From Ferruginibacter sp. (GTDB lineage Bacteria > Bacteroidota > Bacteroidia > Chitinophagales > Chitinophagaceae), in assembly GCA_013141115.1 (NCBI GenBank), contig JABFRP010000001.1, forward strand, positions 248,001 through 312,000: DNA of 64,000 nucleotides, written 5' to 3'. Shown in pieces: positions 1 through 8,498 of the stretch (position 1 is the stretch's first letter; every line of letters starts with the position of its first letter). Made by a program: the position numbers and the translations under genes. The notes beneath the pieces are model-generated. The model ran no database searches. It was not told where the DNA came from and saw only the letters and a list, made by a program, of their open reading frames with translations.

Positions 1-1676
1 TAGTCTTTTAAATCAATTTTAATCAAGCCTTTTTCTGGATTTTCTGGAAGTTTAATAAGGTGTGTTATTTTAGAAATTTCTTTTTCAGATTTGTCAATAA
101 GTTCAAAGTCTATTCCGTCAGTTAGAAAAAACTGGTTTAAGAATTCTTTTACTTTTAAGGTTTTCTTGTCAAATACTTCAATAAAGTTCTTATAATCTAA
201 TATAACTTCTGTTCCTTCAAAAACCACATCTTCTGATTCAGTTAGAGAAGTCCATTCATTTCCTTTCTCAAGCTCTATCAAATATTTATTTTTAGACTTG
301 TAATGTCTTGTCATGACTTTTACATCATCAGAAAGCATAAAACAAGAAAGAAAACCGATTCCAAAATTTCCAATTGGTTTGTAATCAAAGTCTTTCAACA
401 AAAAATCAGTTGAATTATAGTATGAGACGCCAATATTCAAGAAGTGTTTCTTAATTACTTCCATTGACATCCCAGTTCCATTGTCTTTAACTATCGCTTG
501 ATTTTTTTCTTTATCTAGAATTACTTTTATTTTGGGCTCATACGCATCTTGTCCAAACTCTTTCTTCAAATTTTCGGTTTCCTGTCTAATTCTACAAGAG
601 TCCAATGAATTTTGAATAAGTTCCCGTAGACCTAAAGATTTACTTCCGTAAATTTTCTCTCCCATTAATAACGAACTGATCGCCTTGAATTCTAATGTCA
701 TTTTATAATCCGAAAAGCTGTAGCCTTCTGTTTGGATATTTACTTCAGGGTTTGTGTCATAAACTAAACTATATTGAGCAGGCCAGCCATTAACTAATGC
801 AGTAGCATTGGTTAACTCAGTTTTTACCCATCCAATATAGACTAGTATTTTTCGGTGTATGCTTGCATTTGTTGCCTTTCCATGAAAGACTATTTTTTTC
901 TGATTAGTCTTTTCATTGATGATTATTTTGTCATTATTTGAAATTACAAAGTGTTGTTTCCATTCATCGTCACTTATCCCTTTTGGGGAAATTAATTTGT
1001 AAAGATTATACGGCGTTCGGTTGCTATCAATATCCAAAATATCAGCCAACCTCAGAATTGCAGCTATAAATTGGGGATTAAAGGAATAATCACCTCTAAT
1101 TTCATTTGTTCGCAACTTTCCTTTTATCCAGTCATAGTCTTCTGTGTGACTTTCACAAATTAAGGCAAGTTCTTTTGTAAAATCCAGAGTTGTCAACTTT
1201 GGTATTACGAGTTTTTCTTTTAGGTTTTCACGAACATATTTGGCTGATAAAGATGCATGAATTCTTCTTACGTATTCTTGCATAGCCAAACCCTCATCAT
1301 TTTCCTTTAATTTCTTCATTGCAGAAAACTTCACGTCACAAAAAGGAAATGAATCAGATTTAATTGAATTAATATCTTCGTCACTAACTGCCATTCCAAT
1401 ATCATGGAGGAGAGCTGAATAAATGAGTAGGACGATTTCAAGTTCATTTAGTTTTGTATAGTCGCTAACTAATTTACTCATATACTCCATAATTCTGAAA
1501 GAGTGCCCAGTATTATGAAGGGTGAAATTGGGGAAAACATGCTGAACCCTACTATTTAAGATATCTTTGACCTGTTCATATACTTCTTTAATCTTAGGAA
1601 GAAAGGCGCTGTCAATACTTTTTAAGTGCTTGATAAGAGTTAAATCATCGATTTTGAAGTCAGAGTCAATGTTCAT
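1..1676 (-). CDS. HD domain + Hsp90-like (GHKL) ATPase protein, C-terminus cut off
   Basis: Open without a stop from an ATG at 1676 to the window edge (558 codons). The N-terminal third carries an HD phosphohydrolase signature: His54 and His58 in HNTGHSFRI, then LLHDIGM with His91-Asp92. The C-terminal part has the Hsp90/GHKL ATP-binding boxes: N box LRELIQNSLDSCR with Asn356, G1 box DNGTGM from Asp398, and G2 box IGNFGIGFLSCF from about 435. The ATPase part resembles HtpG, but HtpG lacks an HD domain, so this is not the housekeeping chaperone. Such fusions could act as nucleotide-sensing ATPases; a function in stress or defence is inference only. The gene appears more AT-rich than the chromosome to its right and is the only clearly accessory coding gene on this flank. 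The last two visible bases of its frame are TA, so it could end immediately or continue. Confidence 0.8.
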   Translation of the reverse strand, partial: MNIDSDFKIDDLTLIKHLKSIDSAFLPKIKEVYEQVKDILNSRVQHVFPNFTLHNTGHSFRIMEYMSKLVSDYTKLNELEIVLLIYSALLHDIGMAVSDEDINSIKSDSFPFCDVKFSAMKKLKENDEGLAMQEYVRRIHASLSAKYVRENLKEKLVIPKLTTLDFTKELALICESHTEDYDWIKGKLRTNEIRGDYSFNPQFIAAILRLADILDIDSNRTPYNLYKLISPKGISDDEWKQHFVISNNDKIIINEKTNQKKIVFHGKATNASIHRKILVYIGWVKTELTNATALVNGWPAQYSLVYDTNPEVNIQTEGYSFSDYKMTLEFKAISSLLMGEKIYGSKSLGLRELIQNSLDSCRIRQETENLKKEFGQDAYEPKIKVILDKEKNQAIVKDNGTGMSMEVIKKHFLNIGVSYYNSTDFLLKDFDYKPIGNFGIGFLSCFMLSDDVKVMTRHYKSKNKYLIELEKGNEWTSLTESEDVVFEGTEVILDYKNFIEVFDKKTLKVKEFLNQFFLTDGIDFELIDKSEKEISKITHLIKLPENPEKGLIKIDLKD

Positions 1677-1983
1677 ATTAAATCAGTCGTTTAAATTTTG
1701 AAGTGTCGCTAAAATAGCAGATAATATTATGATTGATATTATTCTATGAGACTCAGTAAACTTTTGTCCCTTAGATAATCAAAAAGTGATTGTTATACAT
1801 TTTAGATTTTTTATAGCGTCAGTGCAATTTATGAATTATCCTTATGTGAAGTAAACAAATTTCTCCGCTTCAATAAAGCCCAATAGAAATTCTCTTGCAC
1901 AAGAGTGCGACGCCAATGCAGCCCAATAGTGTTCATGCCGCTGGCTCCCAAAAAAATAAACCCAAACTTAAAAGAAGATCACG
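1677..1983. other. intergenic stretch with short repeats
   Basis: No coding gene seen. It holds two direct copies of AGCCCAATAG (1877-1886 and 1920-1929). Between them a CTCTTG/CAAGAG inverted repeat (1892-1905) has a two-base loop. The rest is AT-rich upstream sequence of the HD-GHKL gene; no convincing promoter was found. Confidence 0.45.
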
Positions 1984-2080
1984 CTACCAATCATCCGTTC
2001 TAAATGAAGAAACCGGGAAACCCTCTGCAATAAAAAATTATCTCCTGTAGTAAAATTGTCAGGATAAACCTGACTAATGA
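1984..2080 (-). pseudogene. decayed 3' end of a second sialate O-acetylesterase
   Basis: Bases 1982-2027 match 2152-2197 (the 3' end of the intact esterase gene) at 45 of 46 positions. In the same reading frame they give GFPVSSFRTDDW followed by a TAG stop, identical to the intact protein's C-terminus. Further upstream the resemblance continues weakly: a shifted frame reads NFTTGDNF where the intact gene has DFVLGDLF. One frame change and an earlier stop separate the pieces, so this is a remnant and not a gene. It probably derives from a tandem paralogue or from a partial duplication of the neighbour. Confidence 0.7.
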
Positions 2081-2153
2081 GATATGAAACGTTACTGAGG
2101 TAACAAAACAAAAAAGGTAGAAATCACCCCTCCCCAAATTACTAAAGCAGCCG

Positions 2154-3575
2154 CTACCAATCATCCGTTCTAAATGAAGAAACCGGAAAACCCTCTGTAC
2201 TAAACAGATCTCCCAGCACAAAATCTTTAAACGCATAACGTACCGCAACAGGGGCGGGCACGTCGGGGGCGCTAACGGTTACAATAGCGCCGCTAACCAT
2301 GGCTTTGGCCGGCCGAAAGATCTTGTTGGCGCCGGCAATTTCAAATTGCAATAATGGTTTGCCAAAAGCGCTGAGGCCATTGGGGGCATTGGTAAATTTT
2401 ATAGTAGCAATACCATTGGCAAAACTCACATTGTCGTAAGCCGGGCTTTCGGCAGCATAGCCTTTTTGCCCGTAGGTTTTGGTAAGCGCCATATAGGCCA
2501 GGCGTTTGCTGCCGGTGGCCTTATCCATCGGGTGTATGTTAAACTCTTCGCCAATATCCATTAGTACGGCCATGCCGCTGTTGGGTATTTTGGTAAGGGC
2601 CTTGCGCTGTGCATCACGCAGGTAAGCGGAGTTATTGTTAACCGCATTTATGGCGGCATAATTATAATAATTGTAGGGTGCAATTTGGCAATAATAAAAA
2701 GGAAAGTCGCCCTGCTGGCTTTTTGTACGTATTTGCTGTACAAAAGCGGGGAACAGCGTTTCGTATTGCTGCGGCCTGTCGTTATTGCTTTCGCCCTGGT
2801 ACCAGATGCAGCCTTTAATGGTATAACCCAAAAACGGGTGCAGCATACCGTTATACAGCACGGTGGCTACTTTGTTGTTCAATTTTACCGTGTCGGTTTT
2901 TGCAGGCACTTTAATTTCGGGGAAGGCCTGCAGGGTTTGTTCGTCCATAAAAGCTTCTACCGGGCTGCCGCCATAACTGATGTTTACCAGGCCAATAGGC
3001 ACATGTAATTGCTCGTACAACAGCTTACCAAAAAAATATGCCGTGGCGCTGAAGTTGGCTACGGCTTCGGAGGCGGCGGGTTTCCAGCTGCTGTTTTTGC
3101 TGGTGTCCTGCGGTGTGCGTTGTACGCTGCGTGGCACAGTATACAAACGGATATTATTGTTGCTGGAATTAAATACCGCATCATTGCTGTTGAGCACGGG
3201 CTGGCCCATAAAACCTTTCACGGGCATTTCCATATTGCTTTGGCCGCTGCAGAGCCATACTTCGCCAATGAGAATATCTTTTATGGTTACGGGCTCACCG
3301 TCGCTGATGGTAATGCTGTAAGGCCCGCCGGCTGTTGGTGTGGCAATGTTTAGTTTCCATTTGCCTTTATCATCGGCGCTGGTTGTATAGTTTTTTTTAT
3401 TCCAACTGCTGCTGATTTTTACTGTGCTACCGGCTTTTGCCCAGCCCCAAATAACGGCATTGCTTTGCTGCTGTAATACCATGCCATCGCTGAAGAAGGC
3501 AGGGAGTTTTATTTGGGCTAATGCTGCACATGGCAGTAATGTTATGGCGAGGATAATTTTTTTAAGGGCAATCAT
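2154..3575 (-). CDS. sialate O-acetylesterase-like SGNH esterase, secreted
   Basis: 473 aa with a signal peptide ending near ALAQ (residue 21). It belongs to the SGNH-hydrolase sialate O-acetylesterase family, which removes acetyl groups from sialic acids or, in many Bacteroidota, from plant polysaccharides. Visible motifs are GQSNM with nucleophile Ser113, WYQGESN at 258-264, and an Asp340...His348 pair in DIGEEFNIH that fits the catalytic block. The C-terminus FRTDDW is typical of the family. It is divergent from the AraC regulator and the DUF5703 protein, suggesting a small carbohydrate-use locus. The substrate cannot be told from sequence. Start chosen at the ATG preceding the signal peptide. 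Confidence 0.9.
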   Translation of the reverse strand: MIALKKIILAITLLPCAALAQIKLPAFFSDGMVLQQQSNAVIWGWAKAGSTVKISSSWNKKNYTTSADDKGKWKLNIATPTAGGPYSITISDGEPVTIKDILIGEVWLCSGQSNMEMPVKGFMGQPVLNSNDAVFNSSNNNIRLYTVPRSVQRTPQDTSKNSSWKPAASEAVANFSATAYFFGKLLYEQLHVPIGLVNISYGGSPVEAFMDEQTLQAFPEIKVPAKTDTVKLNNKVATVLYNGMLHPFLGYTIKGCIWYQGESNNDRPQQYETLFPAFVQQIRTKSQQGDFPFYYCQIAPYNYYNYAAINAVNNNSAYLRDAQRKALTKIPNSGMAVLMDIGEEFNIHPMDKATGSKRLAYMALTKTYGQKGYAAESPAYDNVSFANGIATIKFTNAPNGLSAFGKPLLQFEIAGANKIFRPAKAMVSGAIVTVSAPDVPAPVAVRYAFKDFVLGDLFSTEGFPVSSFRTDDW

Positions 3576-3674
3576 TTTTTGTTCTTTTGCTTGAGTAGCG
3601 AATATAAATGAAAAGTTTGCTTTTGCTGTCTGGTGCTGTTATTTTTAATTGAAGACTTTCTTTAGCTGTAGCTC

Positions 3675-4006
3675 TTTTTCTCTTCTTTTTTTCTTGATAA
3701 AAAAAGAAGAGAAAAATCAAGGACGAAGGATGTACATCCCCTTCGTCCGGCAGCTATGACGATCAGTTGTGCTACTGTAGCTTCAGCATTTATAGTTTGC
3801 TACTTCATATGTTTTTGTATATGTTTTAAAATGTCAGCAGATAAAAGAGTTTTGAAAAAATTGTGTGAACGCTGAACCTAAGAGTAGAGGACTAATGTTG
3901 AAGTCACAGTAGCACTAAAGCCCCATCAGGGAACCAACCCGAAATCGGGCTGTTTTCGATTTCGGGGGCCTTTTTTTGGTTCTTTTTTGGGCAAGCAAAA
4001 AAGAAC
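3675..4006. repeat. cluster of four inverted repeats between divergent genes
   Basis: The gene-free stretch 3576-4141 holds four separate inverted repeats. They are 18-bp perfect arms at 3675-3692/3699-3716 (loop CTTGAT); 9-bp arms GGACGAAGG at 3721-3729 and 3740-3748; 10-bp arms CCCGAAATCG at 3938-3947 and 3957-3966, enclosed by GAACCA/TGGTTC (3931-3936, 3977-3982); and GTTCTTTTTT/AAAAAAGAAC at 3979-3988 and 3997-4006. The first could terminate transcription, but the flanking genes point away from here. Similar pyrimidine/purine hairpins are common intergenic repeats in this group (general recollection, not searched). No other feature was seen in the stretch. Confidence 0.65.
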
Positions 4007-4141
4007 AATAAAACAGCAGAGAGTAACAAAAAAAATGATGACCAGTAAGATTGAAACTCAGCTTTAACACCCATTAAAATAAGATTTCAAACCCTTGCAA
4101 ATATTTCAGTAATTTTCAACTTCAAATTGCAGGGCTATTGT

Positions 4142-5059
4142 ATGAAGGAAATAAAGGATAATAAAGAAGGATCACACAAAAACATATGGTATGGCCTGGG
4201 TCGCCAGCGTATAGAAATACCCAAGACCATTTTAAAATCACGGGTGCAAAACAATCCTTTGCTCAAGCATTTGCATATCTGTTCTATCGGCTATTATCCC
4301 AAGGCAAAAGAGCATTATACCTACCGCAAAAAAGGCCTGCCCGAAAATTTTATTTTTTATTGTGTAGATGGCCATGGCTGGTTTAAGGTAGATAACCAGC
4401 GCTACGAAGTTGGGCCGAATGAATTTTTTATCCTGCCGCAAAATAAAGAACATGCTTATGGCAATGATGCCGAACATCCCTGGAGTATTTACTGGATACA
4501 TTTTGGCGGCGATGCGGTGCCGGCATTTAATGAAACCCTGGCGGTGCAAAAACATTTTAAGCCTTTTCATATAAAGAACAATGCCGAAACCATTGCCATC
4601 TTTACCAAAATATACAAGGCATTGCAGTTAGGATATAGTATCGACAATTTGTTGTTTGCCAATATGTGCCTCACGCATTTTTTAACCCTATTCATTTACA
4701 ATGCCCGGCACAGCGAAAGTATTGAAGCGGAAAAACCCGATTGTGTGGATAGTGCTATACTGCACATGCAGCAGCATTTGGATGAAAATATTTCGCTGAA
4801 TGATTTGAGTAAGCAGTATAATTATTCAGTGTCTCGCTTTTCAAATTTATTTAAACAAAAAACGGGCTATGCGCCAATAGATTATTTTTTGCAGATGAAA
4901 ATGCAGAAAGCCTGCCAGCAACTGGATTTTACCAATCAATCTATAAAATTAATTGCCTTCAATATGGGTTTTGATGACCCGTATTATTTTTCAAAACGGT
5001 TTAAAACTATCATTGGCGTATCGCCAAAAAAATACCGGGCATTGAAGAAGAGCGAATAA
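4142..5059 (+). CDS. AraC-family transcriptional regulator
   Basis: 305 aa from the ATG at 4142; a TTG 15 bases upstream is in frame but unnecessary. The N-terminal half is an AraC-type cupin sensor domain (about 35-160, with the GxGWFKVDNQRYEVGPNEFFILP pattern). The C-terminal about 100 residues are two helix-turn-helices of the AraC class (ENISLNDLSKQYNYSVSRFSNLFKQKTG, then IKLIAFNMGFDDPYYFSKRFKTIIGVSPKKYR, each quoted only as landmarks). Only 25 bases separate its stop from the DUF5703 gene, so the two are probably co-transcribed and the regulator likely responds to a sugar released by the locus. The ligand is unknown. Confidence 0.92.
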   Translation: MKEIKDNKEGSHKNIWYGLGRQRIEIPKTILKSRVQNNPLLKHLHICSIGYYPKAKEHYTYRKKGLPENFIFYCVDGHGWFKVDNQRYEVGPNEFFILPQNKEHAYGNDAEHPWSIYWIHFGGDAVPAFNETLAVQKHFKPFHIKNNAETIAIFTKIYKALQLGYSIDNLLFANMCLTHFLTLFIYNARHSESIEAEKPDCVDSAILHMQQHLDENISLNDLSKQYNYSVSRFSNLFKQKTGYAPIDYFLQMKMQKACQQLDFTNQSIKLIAFNMGFDDPYYFSKRFKTIIGVSPKKYRALKKSE

Positions 5060-5084
5060 TTAAAGTTGATCCCACATTCATACA

Positions 5085-7382
5085 ATGAAGTACAAATTAT
5101 TTTTCCTTTTAGCGATTGTGTTTGCGCTGCAGTTGCAAGCACAAACCAACAGCAATTATAATATAGTTTGGAATACGCAAAGCAAAAACGCTTCCGAATC
5201 GATGCCCTGCGGCGGCGGCGATATAGGTATGAATGTATGGGCCGAAAATGGAGAGGTATTAATTTATGTAGCCAAAAGTGGCAGCCTTAATGAAGACAAT
5301 GCCATGATGAAAGCCGGAAGGATACGATTGAAATTATTGCCTAATCCTTTTGATGGAAAAACATTTAAACAGGAACTGCATTTGCAGGAAGGTTATATAA
5401 CTATTGACGGAGAAAATAATGGGGTGAAGGCCACGGTAAAAATTTGGGCGGATGTGTTTAGTGCTGTGGCACATATTGATATTACTGCCAGTAAAAAAAT
5501 AAATGCAACTGCCGCTTATGAAAGCTGGCGTTACCAGGACAGGATAATAAAATCGAGAGAAAATTTTGGTAATTCTTACAAATGGACGGGGCCTAAAAAT
5601 CATATCTATAAAAAAGATGTGATTGATTTTAATGGCAATGAAGTGTGGTTCTGTCATTACAATACTGCCGAAACAATTTTTGATGTAACCGTTGCACAAC
5701 AGGGTATGGATGCAGTAAAAGACCAATTGTATAATCCTTTAAAAAAGCTTGCTTATGGAGGATTATTACAAGGTAATAATTTTGTTGCTGCAGGAGTGTA
5801 CGAAGGTATTTATGTAAACACTGATTTTAAAGGATGGCAATTAAAAAGTAAATATGCAGCCAGCAAACATGCTCTGTCACTTACTTTGCATAACCGCCAG
5901 GTAGATTATTTGGGGGAGTGGCATCAATCATTAAAATCGGTATTGGGGGCAGCTAATAACAAGAATGCTTTTGAAAAAACAATTGCCTGGTGGAAACAAT
6001 TTTGGCAAAGAAGTTTTATACAAATTGATAATGCCAATGCTAATACAAAAGGCTGGGAGGCAGGAAGAAATTTTCAACTGTTTCGCTACATGCTGGCCAT
6101 AAACGCAAAAGGCGAATGGCCTACAAAATTTAATGGAGGTTTGTTAACGGTCGATCCTGTTTTTACAGATACTTCCAATAAACTAACGCCCGATTACCGC
6201 AACTGGGGCGGAGGTTTGCATACGGCGCAAAACCAGCGGCTGGTATATTTTCCCATGATAAAAAATGGCGATTGGGATCTGCTGCAACCGCAATTGAATT
6301 TCTATTTAAGAATTTTGAAGAATGCAGAATTAAGAAGTAAAGTGTACTGGAACCATGGCGGCGCCTGTTTTACAGAGCAAATGGAGAATTATGGTCTGCC
6401 CAATTTTGCAGAGTACGGGCAAAATCGTCCTGCAGGTTTTGATAAAGGTTTGGAGTACAATGCCTGGCTAGAGTATGAATGGGATACAGTTTTAGAATTT
6501 TGTTTGATGATGCTGGAAGAAGAAAAATATACCGGAAAAGATATCAGCGATAAAATTCCTTTTATAGAAAGTTGTTTGCGTTTTTTTGATGATCATTACC
6601 AATACATGGCAAAGCAACGTGGTGCAAAAGCATTGGATGGAAATGGTAAATTGGTATTGTATCCCGGTAGTGGCGCAGAAACATTTAAGATGGCCAATAA
6701 TGCTACCTCAACAATAGCGGCATTGCAAACTATTACAAAGAGGTTACTTGCATTGCCATCGAAATATTTGAATGAAGAAAAAATAAAGTATTGGCAAATT
6801 TTTTTATCAAGAATTCCGGCGTTGAATTACAGCAGCTTTAATGGAAAGCCAACTATATCCCCTGCAAAAACATGGGAACGCATTAACAATACCGAATCGC
6901 CGCAATTATATCCTGTATTTCCATGGGGTATTTATGGCGTAGGCAAACAAGGTTTGGATACTGCGGTCAACACATTTTTATATGATACCAACGTAATAAA
7001 ATTTAAAAGCCATATCGGCTGGAAGCAGGATAATATTTTTGCTGCAAGATTAGGATTGACAGATGAAGCCTGGAAACTCACCAGTTTAAAACTGCAAAAC
7101 TCCGGCAGAAGATTTCCTGCATTCTGGGGCCCGGGATTTGATTGGGTGCCCGACCATAACTTGGGCGGCAGTGGTATGATAGGCCTGCAGGAAATGTTGT
7201 TACAAACGGATGATAAAAAAATACTGCTCTTCCCCGCCTGGCCAAAAAATATGGATGTACATTTTAAATTACATGCTCCGTATAATACTACAGTAGAAGC
7301 TGAGTTAAAAAATGGCAAAATGATTATGCTAAAAGTTTTGCCCGAAGAAAGAAAAGCCGATATTACTATAATGTTGCAGTAA
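5085..7382 (+). CDS. DUF5703-type glycoside hydrolase-like protein, secreted
   Basis: 765 aa with a signal peptide ending at LQAQ (about residue 20). The beginning WNTQSKNASESMPCGGGDIGMNVW matches the N-terminal beta-sandwich of the DUF5703 family. The remainder is long and Trp/Tyr-rich, consistent with an alpha/alpha toroid catalytic region like that of GH95-type enzymes. Candidate acidic catalytic residues cannot be fixed without a structure comparison. It lies directly behind the AraC gene and near the esterase, so degradation of a decorated plant or microbial polysaccharide is a reasonable inference. No SusC/SusD pair is visible nearby. Confidence 0.75.
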   Translation: MKYKLFFLLAIVFALQLQAQTNSNYNIVWNTQSKNASESMPCGGGDIGMNVWAENGEVLIYVAKSGSLNEDNAMMKAGRIRLKLLPNPFDGKTFKQELHLQEGYITIDGENNGVKATVKIWADVFSAVAHIDITASKKINATAAYESWRYQDRIIKSRENFGNSYKWTGPKNHIYKKDVIDFNGNEVWFCHYNTAETIFDVTVAQQGMDAVKDQLYNPLKKLAYGGLLQGNNFVAAGVYEGIYVNTDFKGWQLKSKYAASKHALSLTLHNRQVDYLGEWHQSLKSVLGAANNKNAFEKTIAWWKQFWQRSFIQIDNANANTKGWEAGRNFQLFRYMLAINAKGEWPTKFNGGLLTVDPVFTDTSNKLTPDYRNWGGGLHTAQNQRLVYFPMIKNGDWDLLQPQLNFYLRILKNAELRSKVYWNHGGACFTEQMENYGLPNFAEYGQNRPAGFDKGLEYNAWLEYEWDTVLEFCLMMLEEEKYTGKDISDKIPFIESCLRFFDDHYQYMAKQRGAKALDGNGKLVLYPGSGAETFKMANNATSTIAALQTITKRLLALPSKYLNEEKIKYWQIFLSRIPALNYSSFNGKPTISPAKTWERINNTESPQLYPVFPWGIYGVGKQGLDTAVNTFLYDTNVIKFKSHIGWKQDNIFAARLGLTDEAWKLTSLKLQNSGRRFPAFWGPGFDWVPDHNLGGSGMIGLQEMLLQTDDKKILLFPAWPKNMDVHFKLHAPYNTTVEAELKNGKMIMLKVLPEERKADITIMLQ

Positions 7383-7538
7383 GAACGGTGATCAAAAAAA
7401 TATTTCAATTATAGCTAGCCGTAATGCACGCTGTAAACCGCTACTCTCACAGTTGTTTAAATATGATATAAATTTTAGTTTGAAAAATTAAGTAATTCGT
7501 GGATTGTTTTTTAACAAACCCAAAACAAAATACCGGGC

Positions 7539-7546
7539 TACTTTTG
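7539..7546 (+). promoter_or_regulatory. candidate -7 box upstream of the L,D-transpeptidase gene
   Basis: TACTTTTG fits the Bacteroidota -7 consensus TAnnTTTG, 39 bases before the ATG at 7586. No good -33 TTTG/TTG lies at the usual spacing, so this is weak. The rest of the gap 7383-7585 shows nothing else. Confidence 0.3.
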
Positions 7547-7585
7547 CAATTGTTCAAGTTTTTAAAATCTATATCTTAATTAATC

Positions 7586-8395
7586 ATGAAGAAAAACAAT
7601 CTTAAAAAATTCTATTTTTCCTTTTCTTCAATTTTTATTTTTATCCTGCACATGCCTTTTGCATTTGCTAAAAATAAACCAACATCGCTGGCAAAATTAC
7701 CTGTAAATAAGCAGGCGTTTTTTGTTACAGGTGATACTACTTTAAACAGCATTTTACCGGTAGAAGCCAATGCACTGTCTGATATTTATGATAGCCTGCG
7801 CTTAAATATTATGGGTTTGTCTAACCAGGCTTTTCAATATGCCATGCAAGGGTTCGGGTATTTATCTAAGGCCGGAAAATTCAGCAACGATAAAATAATT
7901 TCTATTGTAGATTTTAGTTTGCCTTCTTCTAAAAAAAGATTGTTTGTTATTGATCTGGAAAAAATGAAAGTGGTATTCAACACTTATGTGGCACATGGTA
8001 TGAATTCGGGAAAAGAATATGCCCACCAATTTTCCAATCGTCCGCAAAGTAACCAAAGCAGTTTGGGTTTTTACGAAACCGCTGAAACCTACATTGGGAA
8101 AAATGGTTATTCGCTACATTTGGAAGGGTTAGAAAAAGGCATCAATGATAAAGCAGACAGCAGGGCAATTGTAATGCACGGTGCCGGTTATGTAGATGAA
8201 AGTTTAATACAATCGCAGGGGTATATTGGCAGAAGCCAGGGTTGCCCGGCAGTACCCGAAAGATTGCACAAACCCATCATCAATACCATTAAAAACGGTA
8301 CTTGTTTATTTATTTACAGTCCTGATAAAAATTATCTTATTCACTCCAGGATATTGAAAGAAGCCACAGCAATGGCTTTTAACAGCAGTAACTAA
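7586..8395 (+). CDS. murein L,D-transpeptidase catalytic domain protein (YkuD_2-like)
   Basis: 269 aa with an N-terminal hydrophobic signal segment (about 8-29). The C-terminal region carries the L,D-transpeptidase hallmarks HGAGY with His198 and SQGCPAV with nucleophile Cys220, in the arrangement of the YkuD_2 family. Family members form 3-3 crosslinks in peptidoglycan or attach proteins to it. Here the protein should act in the periplasm. It stands alone, followed by a strong terminator. The start is the ATG directly before the signal peptide. Confidence 0.85.
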   Translation: MKKNNLKKFYFSFSSIFIFILHMPFAFAKNKPTSLAKLPVNKQAFFVTGDTTLNSILPVEANALSDIYDSLRLNIMGLSNQAFQYAMQGFGYLSKAGKFSNDKIISIVDFSLPSSKKRLFVIDLEKMKVVFNTYVAHGMNSGKEYAHQFSNRPQSNQSSLGFYETAETYIGKNGYSLHLEGLEKGINDKADSRAIVMHGAGYVDESLIQSQGYIGRSQGCPAVPERLHKPIINTIKNGTCLFIYSPDKNYLIHSRILKEATAMAFNSSN

Positions 8396-8417
8396 ACGAT
8401 TTAAAATATTTTAATTT

Positions 8418-8453
8418 AAAAGTCTCCCGGCAAAATCGGGGGACTTTTCTTTT
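8418..8453 (+). terminator. rho-independent terminator
   Basis: A hairpin with 12-base arms (8418-8429 and 8437-8448, one G-U pair) and loop GCAAAAT is followed by a T-rich tail. It ends the L,D-transpeptidase transcript before dapA. Confidence 0.8.
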
Positions 8454-8498
8454 ATCATATCATTGCATAATAATAACTTTACCAAAATTTAATAGTAA

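Noticed and set aside
1..1676. HD domain as a Cas3 or CRISPR component
   Set aside because: It is joined to a GHKL ATPase, not a helicase, and no CRISPR repeats or cas genes are visible.
1..1676. Gene as htpG
   Set aside because: The ATPase boxes fit Hsp90, but the N-terminal HD domain and position of the ATPase domain do not.
2000..2248. Minus-strand ORF of 82 codons across the esterase 3' end
   Set aside because: It reads the remnant and gene in a wrong frame; the conserved FRTDDW end lies in another frame.
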